This document shows positions 10,398 through 26,639 of a DNA stretch of 64,000 nt, one piece after another (the stretch's first letter is position 1; every line of letters begins with the position of its first letter). The notes beneath the pieces were generated by a model. The model ran no database searches, was not told the DNA's origin, and saw only the letters and a program-made list of their open reading frames with translations. The stretch lies in NCBI GenBank assembly GCA_028751875.1, contig CM054135.1, positions 60,436,229-60,500,228 on the forward strand, in the 5' to 3' direction. The DNA comes from Rapana venosa. Lineage: Eukaryota > Mollusca > Gastropoda > Neogastropoda > Muricidae. A program made the translations under genes and the position numbers.

Positions 10398-12100
10398 AAT
10401 AACATACTTACCACACACCAAAATGGAGTGGAATCCAAAAGAATATAAAATCCTTGGAATCTGGTTCGCGAACAGTTCCCCTAGTATGACGGAAGTAAAT
10501 ATAACTGATAAACTATATGAAGTTAAAAAACTATTTAAGATATGGTCAAAAAGATTAATAACACCTTTAGGTAGAGTAGCAGTGCTTAAATCACTAGTAC
10601 TCTCAAAGTTAGTATACTTATGGATTTTATTGCCACATCCCCCGGATGCTCAAGTTGCCCAGTTTCAAAAACTATGTTATGAATTTGTGTGGGACAAGAA
10701 AACAGATAAGATAAAAAGGGCATATTCGGTGCAAAGCATAAAAAGGCGGTATAGGTATACCAAATATCAGATTGTATATACAATCACTGAAACTTGCATG
10801 GATTAAAAAAAGTTTATACACAGAAACAAAAGTGGAGATTAATATTACATTCATTGTGCTCTGATATAGATGATTTAGATTGGATGGGCCCAAAACTGTT
10901 TTCAAAATTTAAAACCAATGCATTTTGGAAAGACGTGTTTCACTCATGTGAAACATTTTGCAGACAAGTGGATCCAAAGGATAAGCAACAGTTATTAGCA
11001 GAACCAATTTTTCACAATGAAAAATTCTAAGTGGGAGACCAATGCATATATCATGAAAAGTGGGCACAAAACAAATTACTTTTGGTTAAACACTTGCTGC
11101 AAGATAATGGTGACTTTATAACTCATGAGAATTTATCAAAGAACTTAGGTACTAACATTAACTTTTTGCATTATATTAGCTGTGTGCGATCGATCCAACA
11201 ATATGCGAGAATGAAAAATATAAAAGTGGATGACAACTTAATTAAGGAAAGGACCAATGCTCTAGAGATTATATCAAAAGCTGGTAAAGGATCCCGTATT
11301 TATTATGATGAAATGATTGGCAAAATAGAAATTCTCGACATTAAATCTTTCGTGAATTGGGAAAGACAGCTTGACATTCCAATAGACTGGCACGGAGTAT
11401 TAAACTGACAAATAAAATTAAAGAAATTAAACTGAAATGGTTTCAAATAAAGATTTGTTATAGAATATTAGTCACGAACAAAATATTAAAGAAAATGAAA
11501 GTTACAGATAATGACAACTGCAATTTTTGTGGCAAGGAAAAGGACACAATAAACCATTATTTATGGGAGTGTCAGTATGTACAGAATTTCTGGAAAGAAC
11601 TTGAAGTGACTATGAAACACAACTGTTCTCATTGCGAGAGACTGGACCTTAATGTGGAAATAGTGCTTTTTGTCACTGATGCAATTACAACAACTGTTGA
11701 AGTGTTCGACTTAATAATACTGTTAGCAAAGTTCTATGTTTATAAATGTCGGATTGGTAAAACAAAACCTAATGTTGGTAATTTTCTGAATGAACTAAAA
11801 TATAAATATGAAATGGAAAAGCTGGAGCATAGCAAACAAATGCAGTTTACTAATTTTCAGAACAAACGGTTCCAGTACATAAACTTAGTAGAAAGCTGAG
11901 TACCATTTCAAAATATTAGTAAAATTATGTATGTAATCTATAAATCTTGTCTTGACAACAAAAATGATGATTGATTCTTTTTGCAATTTGTGTAGTTAGT
12001 AGACTTGTACGCCTGTAAAATGGAAATGATGTAATGTTGTCTGGATGTTGTTTGTTTTGAACTGTATATGTGTGCCAATCAAACAGATTTTTTTAAAGAG
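10398..12100 (+). mobile_element. L1/Tx1-like LINE ORF2 C-terminal part and 3' end
   Basis: Resumes the host LINE after the nested insert: the TSD copy AATAACATACT joins back into frame as ...L-I-T-Y-L-P-H-T-K, followed by Y-K-I-L-G-I-W-F, T-P-L-G-R-V-A-V-L-K-S and Y-L-W-I-L-L-P. A cysteine/histidine motif N-C-N-F-C-G-K-E-K-D-T-I-N-H-Y-L-W-E-C lies near 11520, typical of L1-type C-termini. Frameshifts lie near 10740, 10805, 11030 and 11410. Non-coding 3' sequence runs from about 11900 to 12100. Confidence 0.8.
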
Positions 12101-12113
12101 AGAGAACGGCTTA

Positions 12114-13250
12114 GAAAGAAAGAAACGAGTGATGAATGGCAGGGTAACGAACTGGGATGGATTCAGTCGGACATTGTCTGTCCTCCAACAAAAGAAATGT
12201 GTGTGTGTTTTGTCTGACATCAAGTGCTGGGATTTATGCGCAGTTTGTCTCTCAAGCCGGGGATTCTGGGGATGGAGGGGATGGGGGATGGAGAATAACA
12301 GTTTGGATGTGGACTGTTGGATGTGGTCCGTCGCGCAGGGAATTTGATTCGTGTATGTTCTTTGCGGGTGAAAGGCAGAACTGATTTAGTTTGCAAACTG
12401 TGCAAAGTGTTGTGATCACGACTGGCAGTACTATAGCAGGATTTCCCCCCCGTATTGCAATAGTATGCTGTTTAGCCGAGTGAAAAGGCAGATGAACAGG
12501 AAAGTGGTTGTTGTTTGTCTCTTGATGTTTTATGTGTGCTGGTTTGTCTGTTGTTGTTGTGGTGTGCTGCGATGACGACTTACGCTGTGATTGTTCCTGT
12601 TCCGTATGCACATGTAATCTTTGTTTGACCGAGAATAGAAGATGGGCGAGAAGTGAAAGTGTGTGTGTGCGTGCGTGCGTGGTGGTGGTGGTGCGTGCGC
12701 GTGCGTGTGTGCGTGTTGGTGGTATGTGTGTGTGTGTGTGTTTTGTGGAATGAAGAATGATTGCGTTGAAACGGGTTTATGGGCCAACTGCGGTGTCAGA
12801 AAACAAGCCGACAACTTGCTGCACGTACCAGCCAGTTCCCGTGGCATACTGGGTGGGTTGTCGACTCGCGCTTACAAACTGTGTACAGGATCCCTCTCAG
12901 AAATTCTTAATAATTTTGTTGCGTACGGAGTTTTGGTTGGGGTTTGGGTTGTTGTTTTTTTCAATCCAACAGAGTACGCATTCTATAAGTAAATGTGAAA
13001 TTTTGCATCTTCGAGAAATGACTTTTTCCCAACAAAAAAGAATTGAATGTATAAACAAGTTTTAAACCCCCCAAAAAAGGAAAAAAGGAGAACATTTAAC
13101 ATTCCTACTTGTTTATATAAAGAAAGGTAGAAAAATGCTTTTCTATGACACACATACAGAATTTACACGATAAAAGCGCGTAAAACCAACTTCACATTCA
13201 AGTGTGAATGCCAATGTGTCTGAAATACATATTCACGTTCGTTCACAAAC
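12114..13250. other. Unassigned flank with a GT-rich patch
   Basis: A GTGC/GT-rich stretch lies at about 12658-12741. Open frames here have low-complexity composition and no domain. Confidence 0.4.
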
Positions 13251-13934
13251 GCACAACACAGACACAGACGCACACACACTACACACACACACTACACACA
13301 CACCACAACACACACACACACACTACACAACACACACACTACACAACTCACACACTACACAACACAACACAAAACACACAACACACAACACACACACACA
13401 AAAACTACACAACACACACACACATACCATTCAGTACACTACCACCCTCAAGTAAAAACAAAAACAAAAACACAAAAAAAACATACTAATCTCCTGAAAT
13501 CCCTTTCTCCCTCCCCCCCCCCCCCCCCCCCCCCCACCCTCACCTCACCTCACCGTCCCCCTTCGCATACCCTCACCTCACGTTCTTGTTCTGTAATGTC
13601 CTTTATCCTCTTCCCTTGATACATACCATTGTGTCCGCTCTGTGTCCTCTCTGAAAGGAATGAAGCCCAGCTCTCAGAAGTGGGCAGGTTTCAGACCCTG
13701 AAAATGACAGGGATGATCTCTTTGACTGAGTTCAGAGACCTGTCTAAAAACACAAAGTAAAGTACAACAGTTTTGTTTGGAAGTTTGCATGACGTCTCGG
13801 TTCTTAAATGCCACAACCGTGCCTACTACGCACGCTGCCGATCGCAAAAAACAACACGTGGATGAAATGTATTATGTACGTACACATACACAAGCGTACC
13901 TGTGTATGCGCGTGAGTGATCAAGCACACGCATA

Positions 13935-13965
<31 letters not shown>

Positions 13966-14031
13966 CACCACATACACTCACACACTTACACATCACACCA
14001 CTCCATCACTCACACACACACACACACACAC

Positions 14032-14073
<42 letters not shown>

Positions 14074-14171
14074 AATAGAGAGAGACAGACAGAGACACAT
14101 AGAGACACGGACACAGACACTCACCTACGCCCACATACACTCACGCGCGCGGCACCCTCCCCGCCCCCCCC

Positions 14172-14202
<31 letters not shown>

Positions 14203-14210
14203 ACACACTA
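13251..14210. repeat. Cluster of (AC)n and poly-C tracts
   Basis: AC-rich imperfect repeats at 13255-13430, a poly-C run at about 13507-13535, (AC)n at 13937-14072, and poly-C plus (AC)n at 14160-14208. The intervening 13540-13930 is unassigned. His-Thr open frames here are repeat translations. Confidence 0.9.
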
Positions 14211-14485
14211 GAATAGAAGAAAATTTGAAACTGTATATTTTTCTCCAAAGTAAAGAAAAAAAGGGGGAAAAGTACAAGCGAAATGTCGAAGGAGGAAGAG
14301 AAGAAGAGCAACAACAAGGAGAAATAAAGGAAGACAAATGATTAAAGAACAGAAAATGCTTTTTTTTTTAACCATGTCTAGAGATTTGATTTTATGACAG
14401 TTTGACAGCTTTCGTGTGTCCTAGATCATCCATCATTGTGATGTCCATTTGTTTTCTTTTATTCCTATGGTCTGGACAGCGGCAA
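14211..14485. other. Unassigned AT-rich sequence
   Basis: Short purine-rich sequence with no recognised gene or repeat family. Confidence 0.35.
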
Positions 14486-14852
14486 TGGTGGTTGGCTGGT
14501 TGGTTGGTTGGCTGGAGTGTTAGTTGGTTGATGGGTTAGTTGGTTGGTTAGCTGGTTGGTTAGTTGGTTGGTTGGCTGATTTGTTGGTTGGTTGGTTGGT
14601 TGGTTGGTTGGTTGGTTGGTATTGGCTGGTTGCTTGGTTGGTTGGTTGGTTGGTTGGTTGGTTGGTTGGTTGGTTGGTTGGTTGGTTGGTTGGTTGGTTG
14701 GTTGGTTGGTTGGTTGGTTGGTTGGTTGGTTGGTTGGTTGATTGGTTGGTTGGTGGTTTTGGTTGGTTGGTTGGTTAGCTTTGGTTGGTGGTTGGTTGGT
14801 TGGTTGGTTGGTTGGTTGGTTGGTTGGTTGGTTGGTTGGTTGGTTGGTTGGC
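14486..14852. repeat. (GGTT)n tetranucleotide array
   Basis: About 370 bp of TTGG units with scattered variants (GGCT, GGTA, GGTG). It translates as Gly-Trp-Leu-Val or Asn-Gln-Pro-Thr repeats on the two strands. Confidence 0.97.
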
Positions 14853-15285
14853 TGCTTGCCTGCTCGCTTACCTGTACAAGAGCTGTGATGAACAAGGCAA
14901 GGGGCTTCTCGTCTGAATGTTCTCGATGTTACGAGTCACCAATTCCTCCTATCTTTGCATTGCCTGATGAATAAAGAAGTGAAGTTTTCACAATCTTTCC
15001 GGATTAACTTTCTTGCAGACCTGCCGGTGCCTTACTATCCTTCGAACGAATGTACACATGCAGATCAAGTGCACACTTTAAAGATCCCGTAAATCAAGTC
15101 GTAAGTCAATGGGTTTTGCAAGAACTTACGAAAAATACACAGCATGCAACTGCCCTTCATGAGAAGATTATAGTGTTTTTGACTTGACTTTTGACTTGAC
15201 TTGCACCGATGGCTGGGTTAAAACGCTGAATCATGTGACTGGGTAGGCATCTGTCAGAATGACATCTTGACAAATGTGTGATATA

Positions 15286-15346
<61 letters not shown>

Positions 15347-15484
15347 ATCATACTCTCATTTCTTTCTTATATCCGTTCCCTTACCAGGAGGGATGTGTAA
15401 TGCCTGCTCTTCCCCTGTGCTTCACAATTTGAAGGATGTCTGCCCGCTAGCCTCAGCCGACACATTTCGACTTAAGTGCAGCTC
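14853..15484. other. SINE-C fragment and (CT)n tract, no gene
   Basis: Positions 15070-15150 look like a degenerate + strand SINE-C fragment (CACTTTAAAGATCCCGTAA through CACAGCATGC). A (CT)n run lies at 15293-15340. Confidence 0.5.
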
Positions 15485-15795
15485 ATTTCATTGTACAGGT
15501 TGCATGCTGGGTATGTTCGTGTTTCCGTAACCCACCGAACGCGGACAAGAATTAGGGCATCTTTACCGTGCATATTTGATCTTCAGCATAAGTATAACCA
15601 CAAAGGGTGTTAGTTAAGGCACTAGCAGATGTGCACTTTAAGTTATCTGGAAGATTGTAAAATATATATATATAATTTTAATCCCCCTCCTTAATTCACC
15701 AGACGCCGACGCCGTAGAATCGAACCCAGGACTTGATGGACCTACAGGATTAAAGTCCATCGGTCTTAACCACTCGGCTATAGCGACCGTCGTGT
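15485..15795 (-). mobile_element. SINE-C with tRNA-Ser-like head
   Basis: The - strand starts GCTATAGCCGAGTGGTTAAG (A box) and has GGTTCGATTCTACGGC (B box) within about 80 bp, in the layout of a class II tRNA such as tRNA-Ser. A body follows with a CTGCTAGTGCC site, a block resembling AAAGATGCCCTAATTC and a tail region matching CATACCCAGCATGC. The acceptor stem is not maintained, so it is a SINE and not a tRNA gene. It lacks the R3 insert carried by the copy at 55.5 kb, so it serves as the empty-site reference. Confidence 0.75.
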
Positions 15796-16363
15796 ATAGC
15801 GTATTTGGACCAGCCTGAAAGTAAGGACACTGCTACAGAAGATGCTAAAATTTGAACACACAGAAACTGGATATTGAACCCTCGTAAACACCATTTCCTG
15901 GGCAGATTTTGTCTGCTTCATCCAGCTAACACCACCCTGGTATTACACGCTTCTTCATCATTGATCCTCTTAACCCCCTCCCTTTCTCTGGTTTTTTGCA
16001 TCCTCTTAGTATTACACATGAAAGGACAGAGGATCCCCGCCGCTTTGTTCTCTTTCCAAGACCAGATAGTTTACAAGGAGATCTTCGTCTTATGTTTACT
16101 TAACTCGTTCCTTTTCCGATTTTCTTGCACGAGTATCTTTCTGTGACAAGTTACCTCAGTCTTTGTTGGAATTACCAACACTCTCTAACTGCCATTCTGC
16201 CTCTCTTCTCTCTTTCGTTCATAAAATATTTAAGATGTCGTTTACTGATCTCCTCTGAAATCAAAAGGAGGGCGGGATGGAGAAACAGAGACAGAGAGTC
16301 GGTCAGACGAACGGATGGACAGAGTGTGTTCATCTGTGTCCTTGGCCATATGCGTGAGAGAGA
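15796..16363. other. Unassigned sequence
   Basis: No gene recognised. Several short open frames on both strands lack domain features. Confidence 0.35.
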
Positions 16364-16620
16364 GAGACAATGACAATGACAAAGGTTTATTGTGTTAAGC
16401 AAATATGCCCATTCACAAGGGGACAGCGGGATGGGGACTGGGCACAAAATACACCTATAATTAATAACACAATCAATCGTACTCGGCATACAACAACAAC
16501 AATAACAACACAGAATTTTATTGCGTAAAGCTTTCGCCCATTGGAAAGGGACGGGGTGGGAAAGGGTGGAAATACACTAAACATACAATCCATTGACAAC
16601 ACAGCACAAACGGACAGAAC
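16364..16620 (-). mobile_element. LINE 3'-end fragments with hexanucleotide tail
   Basis: GACAATGACAATGACAAAGG at the left edge is a 6-bp repeat tail on the - strand. AATTTTATTGCG with GCCCATTGGAAAGGG near 16510-16550 repeats the same 3'-end theme (a 'gcccatt..gg' block followed by an AATAAA-like end). These resemble the 3' ends of the LINEs at 16.76 kb and 27.13 kb. No coding part remains. Confidence 0.5.
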
Positions 16621-16654
16621 GCAATGACTTGGAAACCTTGTCACGACTTCATCG

Positions 16655-17214
<560 letters not shown>

Positions 17215-17352
17215 AGAGGAAGAGAGAGAGAGAGAGAGGGGGGGGGAGAGAGGAGAGAGAGAGAGAGAGAGAGGGAGAGGAGAGAGAGGGGGGGGAGAGA
17301 GAGAAGGGGAGAGAGAGAGAAAGAAAGAGAGAGAGAGAGGGGGGGGGGGGAG
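17215..17352. repeat. (GA)n/(G)n tract
   Basis: Imperfect GA repeats with G runs on the 5' side of the LINE fragment, so the LINE lies between two GA arrays. Confidence 0.95.
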
Positions 17353-18984
<1,632 letters not shown>

Positions 18985-19250
18985 TTTCAATTTTGTCATC
19001 CGTGCCTACGAGCACGAAATGGCCTACTCTCTCGAAAGGCGGAACGGGTTTTTAACGTGTGAGCAAAATGTTCTGCGTGCATTCGCACACGAGGCCTCGG
19101 TTTGTAGTCTCACCAGAAGGACTTTGACATTCAGTTCGATTTTCTCGTCAAACTGGGAAGAAAGGGCGAGGGTGGAAAATCGAACCCACAACCTCACGTG
19201 AGGGTTTACTTGTTAGGCAGGTGAACGTCTTCACCATCCTGCCACCTTCC
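18985..19250 (-). mobile_element. SINE-B-related copy, degenerate
   Basis: Reading the - strand, a tRNA-like head with B box GGTTCGATTTTCC lies near 19180-19250. The SINE-B middle (CCGAGGCCTCGTGTGCGAA) and 3' part (GGAACGGG.. complement, CGTGCTCGTAGGCACGG) follow. It is diverged from the copy at 26.7 kb. Confidence 0.6.
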
Positions 19251-20807
<1,557 letters not shown>

Positions 20808-20810
20808 CAG

Positions 20811-20915
20811 ATCATCGTGATGCTGGTTCTGATCCTGGTGGTGTTCATCGTGTGCTGGTTGCCCCAGATGGTCTCGATCCTCTACTCCGAGTTGAGGGAT
20901 AACCGATCCAAGAAG
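20811..20915 (+). CDS. Class A GPCR, TM6 exon (copy 1)
   Basis: Thirty-five codons, phase 0 at both ends, bounded by acceptor TTTCAG and donor GTAGGG. It encodes hydrophobic TM6 (I-I-V-M-L-V-L-I-L-V-V-F-I-V) with the class A motif C-W-L-P, then the start of extracellular loop 3 (L-Y-S-E-L-R-D-N-R-S-K-K). It splices in phase to the TM7 exon at 26020. Class A receptors bind extracellular ligands and couple to G proteins at the plasma membrane. TM6 is the helix that swings outward on activation. The ligand cannot be told from this part. A peptide receptor is my guess. Codons for TM1-5 are not in the window. An identical exon lies 2,700 bp downstream. Confidence 0.9.
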
Positions 20916-21492
20916 GTAGGGCTCTGTAGAACAGGGCTGACTTTGTCTTTCTCTTTTTCGCTGTTTGCGTGACGGTGAAGTACTGTATGTTTGTCCGTCG
21001 TGTCCGACGATGCCCTCCAAAAACAGCAGCTGCCTCCTCTGCTGTTTTGGAAAATGGGCAGAAATTTGATTATAGTGGAGATGCCTTGCCCACAGTACAT
21101 CCCGCTTTTCTCGGCCAAGTGGGGCCTAAGGACAGTCAGCGTTGGAGATGTTCTCCCAAAGGCCAACCAGCCCCCAGGGCTGCAGACATTTAAGGACTGT
21201 GCGAGTCAAGCCTCCTAGTCAGAGAGAGTCATAGTCGATCAATAAAGACTAAGCTGTAATGTGGGAATTCCATGAGTGAGAAAGGAAAGCCACTGGTCAT
21301 ACAGCCTCTCACGTTGCTGTTGCCCCCAGCGTCAATGGTTTAATCAAGAACTTTTGATAAAGCCCAGGCGCTGACTGCATCATCAACGGCTGCTGTTACG
21401 GCTCTGGGAGGTGAACGGTCGTGGCCGGGGCTATATTGGGTAGAATGCGTAGTGACCTGGTCTTCTTCTGTGCTTGTAACTCTGCAGAACGT

Positions 21493-21530
<38 letters not shown>

Positions 21531-21654
21531 ACCACCCACCCCACCCCCTCATGGTGTCAGCTGATATTCTCAGGTGGGTTTTCTTTTAAATCATAAAGAA
21601 AAAAGTTTGGGATTTTCTTTTTTTTTTGAAAAGGAAGGATAATGGGCTAGGTAG

Positions 21655-21905
21655 GGAAAAAAATGATGAGTAACCAATAACCAGTGAATCAGTGCTGACT
21701 CCACTCTCCCCAAAAGTCCTTCGGATGAGACTATAAACCGAGGCCCGGTGTGCGAACGCACGCAGAACATCTTGTGCACACGTTAAAACTCGTTCACTTT
21801 TAGGAAGAGTAGGCCACTGTGTGCCGATGGAACGGATGGCAAAATTGACAAAACTGATACACGGGGACTGGGTGTAAAAAAAAAAAAAAGGCACATGAGT
21901 GCTTA
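21655..21905 (+). mobile_element. SINE-B copy inside duplication copy 1
   Basis: Contains CCACTCTCCCCAAAAGTCC, the GATGAGACTATAAACCGAGG block and the CACATGAGTGCTTATGCC 3' end. The tRNA-like head is missing. The same insertion is in copy 2 at 24325-24575, so it predates the duplication. Confidence 0.8.
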
Positions 21906-22279
21906 TGCCATTTCATCATCATCATCATCATCTATTATTCATTATTGTTGTTGTTGTTGTTGTTGTTGTTGTTTTGTTTTGTTTTGTTTTTGTTGTTTTG
22001 TTGTTGTTGTTGTTGTTGTTGTTTTTGGTTTTTATTTTACAACTACTTGCCCCTGAGGAGCAAAGTAACGCGGCGCGACACGATTCCAAAATCAACACAA
22101 CCCTATGCCATCACGTTCTAGTGCTTGAAAACGTGGTGTATGCAAGTGGTGTGATGCATGCACCTGTGTGTGTTTTGTAGTGTACGCACTTAACAAATTC
22201 CCAGCATAAAGGTTTAAAAAACTACCATGTTCTAAAATCACTAAAAAGTTAAATTGAAGATATCCCCCTGTCCGTCAGC

Positions 22280-23440
22280 TATTATTATCTATCGTCCCGT
22301 ATTTGACGCCGTGGGGGCACCCTCAAAAACTCAACAACCCGTTCCCCCCATTCCCTCTCTTGTTCTGCCTTTCCCAGGGTTTTTTTGGTTCTAGGCTGTC
22401 CATTCCTGTGTTATCCTCCCCCTCTTCCCTTTGGGCTGCCTCTTTTTTTTCCTCCCTTGGCAGTGCCTTGAAAAATGTCTTTTTTAATTCCCTTTGGGAT
22501 CTTTGAATGCCCTACCATTTAGTTTACGCTTTTTCACGATCGTTAGAAAGGGTTTTCGTAGGGTCCAAAGGTTTGCTGGATTTGTTATGCACGCTTTCGT
22601 TCTTTTTTTTTTGGTCTTTTTAGGAGATGCCAAGGAGTCTCCGAAGATCTCATTCCAGCCCGTATTTCTCTCCAAAACGAGCGGGTCCCTGATTCACAGG
22701 CTACAGAAATTGGATTTTGACAAGGGAGCGATTAGTCGATCTTGGAGATAAGTGAGATATTCTTTCTCTCCAGATGGTGTTAGTTTTGCAAAGCTGTTTT
22801 GTTGTGCAGTCCCGCATACTACTTTGGCTTGGGTCCTGGTTGTACAATGGCTCCCAGGTACTTGAAGTTTGAATGTTTCCAGCTTTGGTCTTAACCCCGA
22901 TATCAGTGCTAATCCGTTGGTGTTATTAGTCACAGTTTGGGCTTCTCTGCACTGATTTTCCCTGCCGTATGTTTTGGAGGCCTTATTCAAGTGTTCTGTT
23001 AGGCTGGCAAGCTCTTTTTCTGTCCTGCTTTCCATCAATGTCATCTGCGAGCGGAGGTTTGTGATCGTTTGCCACCCAAAGTGATGATCCTTTGATGTTC
23101 CCGTGATCAGCCCTGTTTTCAAGGAAAAGTTTAAAAGAGTGGGTGGAGTAGACGCCCTGCCTTACTCCAATGTGTTCGAAAACCATTCTCCAAAGTTGTT
23201 TTGTAGTAACTGCATGGTGGCCTCGCTGTCGTGTTTGTGACTCTTCAGGTTTCAGATGTGTACAAATTCATGGTTGCCCCCAAAACGCTGCCCCCCGTCA
23301 AATGCCCTTTTTAAAATCGTTTAAAAACGTGGGAAAAGGGCTTGTTGTGTTGAAGGTACCGTCACATAGTTTTTGAGGTTGAATTTGTTTGTTGTGCTGC
23401 GCCCTGCTTGAAACCTGTTTTTCCCCGCAATGATGGGCTC
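22280..23440 (-). mobile_element. LINE fragment (same family as 49.9 kb), heavily indel-scarred
   Basis: A reverse-complement copy of the LINE at 49942-50850, extended further 5'. Recognisable pieces are CCGTGGGGGCACCCTC near 22310 (3' end), the RT C-terminus, L-A-S-L-T-E-H-L-N-K-A-S-K-T-Y-G near 23000 and H-I-G-V-R-Q-G-V near 23165 (motif B region). It is full of one-base insertions in homopolymers, so no frame is open for long. It separates the two copies of the duplicated exon. Confidence 0.75.
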
Positions 23441-23451
23441 TGCTTGTGGCT

Positions 23452-23454
23452 TCG

Positions 23455-23485
<31 letters not shown>

Positions 23486-23504
23486 TGTGTGTGGTGTGTG
23501 TGTG
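23452..23504. repeat. Short (GT)n tract before TM6 exon copy 2
   Basis: About 50 bp of GT with two GG interruptions. It is the counterpart of the 500-bp tract before copy 1. Confidence 0.95.
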
Positions 23505-23510
23505 TTTCAG

Positions 23511-24978
<1,468 letters not shown>

Positions 24979-24980
24979 AC

Positions 24981-25349
24981 CTGGGCTTTATCACAGTTCT
25001 TGATTAAACCATTGACGCTGGGGGCAACAGCAAAGTGAGAGGCTGTATGACCAGTGGCTTTTCCACTCATGGAATTCCACTTTACAGCTTAGTCTTTAGT
25101 GATCGACTATGACTCTCTGACTAGGAGGCTTGACTCGCACAGTCCTTATGTGCTGCAGCCCTGGGGGCTGGTTGGCCTTTGGAGAACATCTCCAACGCTG
25201 ACTGTCCTTATGCTCACTTGACCGAGAGAGTGGGGATGTACTGTGGGCAAGGCATCTCCACTATAATCAAATTTCTGCCCAATTTCCGAAACAGCAGCTG
25301 CCTCCTCTGCTGTTTTGGAGGTCATCGTCGAACACGACGGACAAACATT
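24981..25349 (-). repeat. Inverted copy of the GPCR intron segment
   Basis: Reverse complement of 23687-24060, from CTGGGCTTTATCAC at the left edge to TCGTCGAACACGACGGACAAAC on the right, with few changes. It forms a 370-bp inverted repeat with a spacer of about 920 bp. The TM6 exon itself is not included. Confidence 0.88.
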
Positions 25350-25357
25350 ATTATCCC

Positions 25358-25572
25358 ACATGTTCTCATAACCTGTGCGGTCATTGGGGAGCGAGGTGTC
25401 AGAAACCTCAGCTTAACCAGGCTCCAGCATACTGAGGGCAGTGCCCACCTCCTCTCCCCTCGCTGCTTTACCTTCCCTGTCCCTCCCTAAAGAGGACAGG
25501 TACCCCTTTACAAAAGGGTGAACTTGGAGGACTGTACTGAAGCCAAGGCGCACAAACGGTCACCCATCCATA
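25358..25572 (-). mobile_element. SINE-A copy, 5'-truncated
   Basis: On the - strand, the body (GGAAGGTAAAGCAGCGAGGG, AGGTTTCTGACACCTCGC) and the GGATGGGTGACCG part of the 5S-like region remain. The tRNA-like A box is absent. Confidence 0.75.
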
Positions 25573-25722
25573 ATCATTTTATATTTAACATTACTATGAA
25601 ATGTTATTATTTACTATTTCCTTTGTTATTACTATTTATTACACACACAAGTGCGCATGCATGCGGGACGCCCACACACACGCACACTCACACACACACA
25701 CACTCACACACACAGAGTATAT

Positions 25723-25795
<73 letters not shown>

Positions 25796-25860
25796 ATATT
25801 CAACCTCCTACTTTAGGATCGTCTGATATCACTTTAAGTGGAAAGACGTTAAAATTAAAG

Positions 25861-25905
<45 letters not shown>

Positions 25906-25983
25906 TAAGAATTCAGAAAGGCATTTACCAGCGCCTGCTACAGGTTGATTTTCTGCCTACAGCTTTTTTGTTGATGTTGTTGA

Positions 25984-26015
<32 letters not shown>

Positions 26016-26019
26016 CCAG
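25573..26019. repeat. (AC)n, (CT)n and (TTAC)n tracts before the TM7 exon
   Basis: (AC)n at 25675-25714, (CT)n at 25728-25791, (TTAC)n at about 25861-25904, and a GTT/GAT-rich stretch ending in the acceptor TTGCCAG at 26019. Confidence 0.9.
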
Positions 26020-26128
26020 CTGCCCCAGTGGTACGAGGACTTCGATTACTTTGCCCGCTATCTGGCTCACCTGAACAGTGCTATCAACCCTGTCATCTAT
26101 GCTGGCTTCAACGACAATTTCCAAAAAG
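26020..26128 (+). CDS. Class A GPCR, TM7/helix-8 exon
   Basis: Thirty-six codons plus one base. Acceptor TTGCCAG (phase 0 in), donor G|GTTGGT (phase 1 out). It encodes the end of extracellular loop 3 (L-P-Q-W-Y-E-D-F-D-Y), TM7 with A-H-L-N-S-A-I-N-P-V-I-Y-A-G (class A NPxxY motif, needed for activation) and the start of helix 8 (F-N-D-N-F-Q-K). The NPxxY motif and the absence of the opsin retinal-binding lysine in TM7 argue for a ligand-activated receptor and not an opsin. The split Gly codon is completed by the exon at 38642. Introns flanking it are 2.4 or 5.1 kb upstream and 12.5 kb downstream. Confidence 0.93.
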
Positions 26129-26158
26129 GTTGGTCACCCTCTCTCTCTCTCTCTGCAG

Positions 26159-26191
26159 GCCAATGTACATTAAATCATTTCAGAGTTCAGA

Positions 26192-26264
<73 letters not shown>

Positions 26265-26425
26265 GGTGTTTTTCTTCCCTAATCAGTCATAAATCATTAT
26301 TTGTTTGTGCATTTGCTTTGCCAATGATATGAATGAACCAATTGTTCTATCCCAAGCCCAACAAATGTATTGGGGTCCAAGGCCAATGTACATTAAATCA
26401 TTTCAGAGTTCAGAGTTCTCCTCTC

Positions 26426-26456
<31 letters not shown>

Positions 26457-26639
26457 CCCCTCTCTCTCTCTCTCTCTCTCTCTCTCGTTGGTGTTTTTCT
26501 TCCCTAATCAGTCATAAATCATTATTTGTTTGTGCATTTGCTTTGCCAATGATATGAATGAACCAATTGTTCTATCCCAAGCCCAACAAATGTATTGGGG
26601 TCCAAGGCCAATGTACATTAAATCATTTCAGAGTTCAGA

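Larger units (their letters stand above)
6351..12113 (+). mobile_element. L1/Tx1-like LINE insertion with 13-bp TSD (whole locus)
   Basis: AGAGAACGGCTTA occurs at 6351-6363 and 12101-12113 and brackets a 5'-truncated LINE. Its coding sequence covers 6364-7517 and resumes at 10398, because a second LINE (7518-10397) is inserted inside it. Without that insert and its TSD copy the host element would be about 2.8 kb and would cover RT palm to 3' end. Many stops and shifts make it inactive. Confidence 0.85.
20811..22279. repeat. Segmental duplication, copy 1 (exon plus intron, about 1.47 kb)
   Basis: Aligns with 23511-24978 almost base for base through the TM6 exon and the following intron, including a SINE-B copy. 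Copy 1 has many single-base insertions and homopolymer changes, concentrated after about 21900, while the exon is identical. Offset is 2,700 bp. Confidence 0.9.

Noticed and set aside
15700..15795. tRNA-Ser gene on the - strand
   Set aside because: A and B boxes are present but stems are not maintained, and the same body follows the head elsewhere. It is a SINE head.
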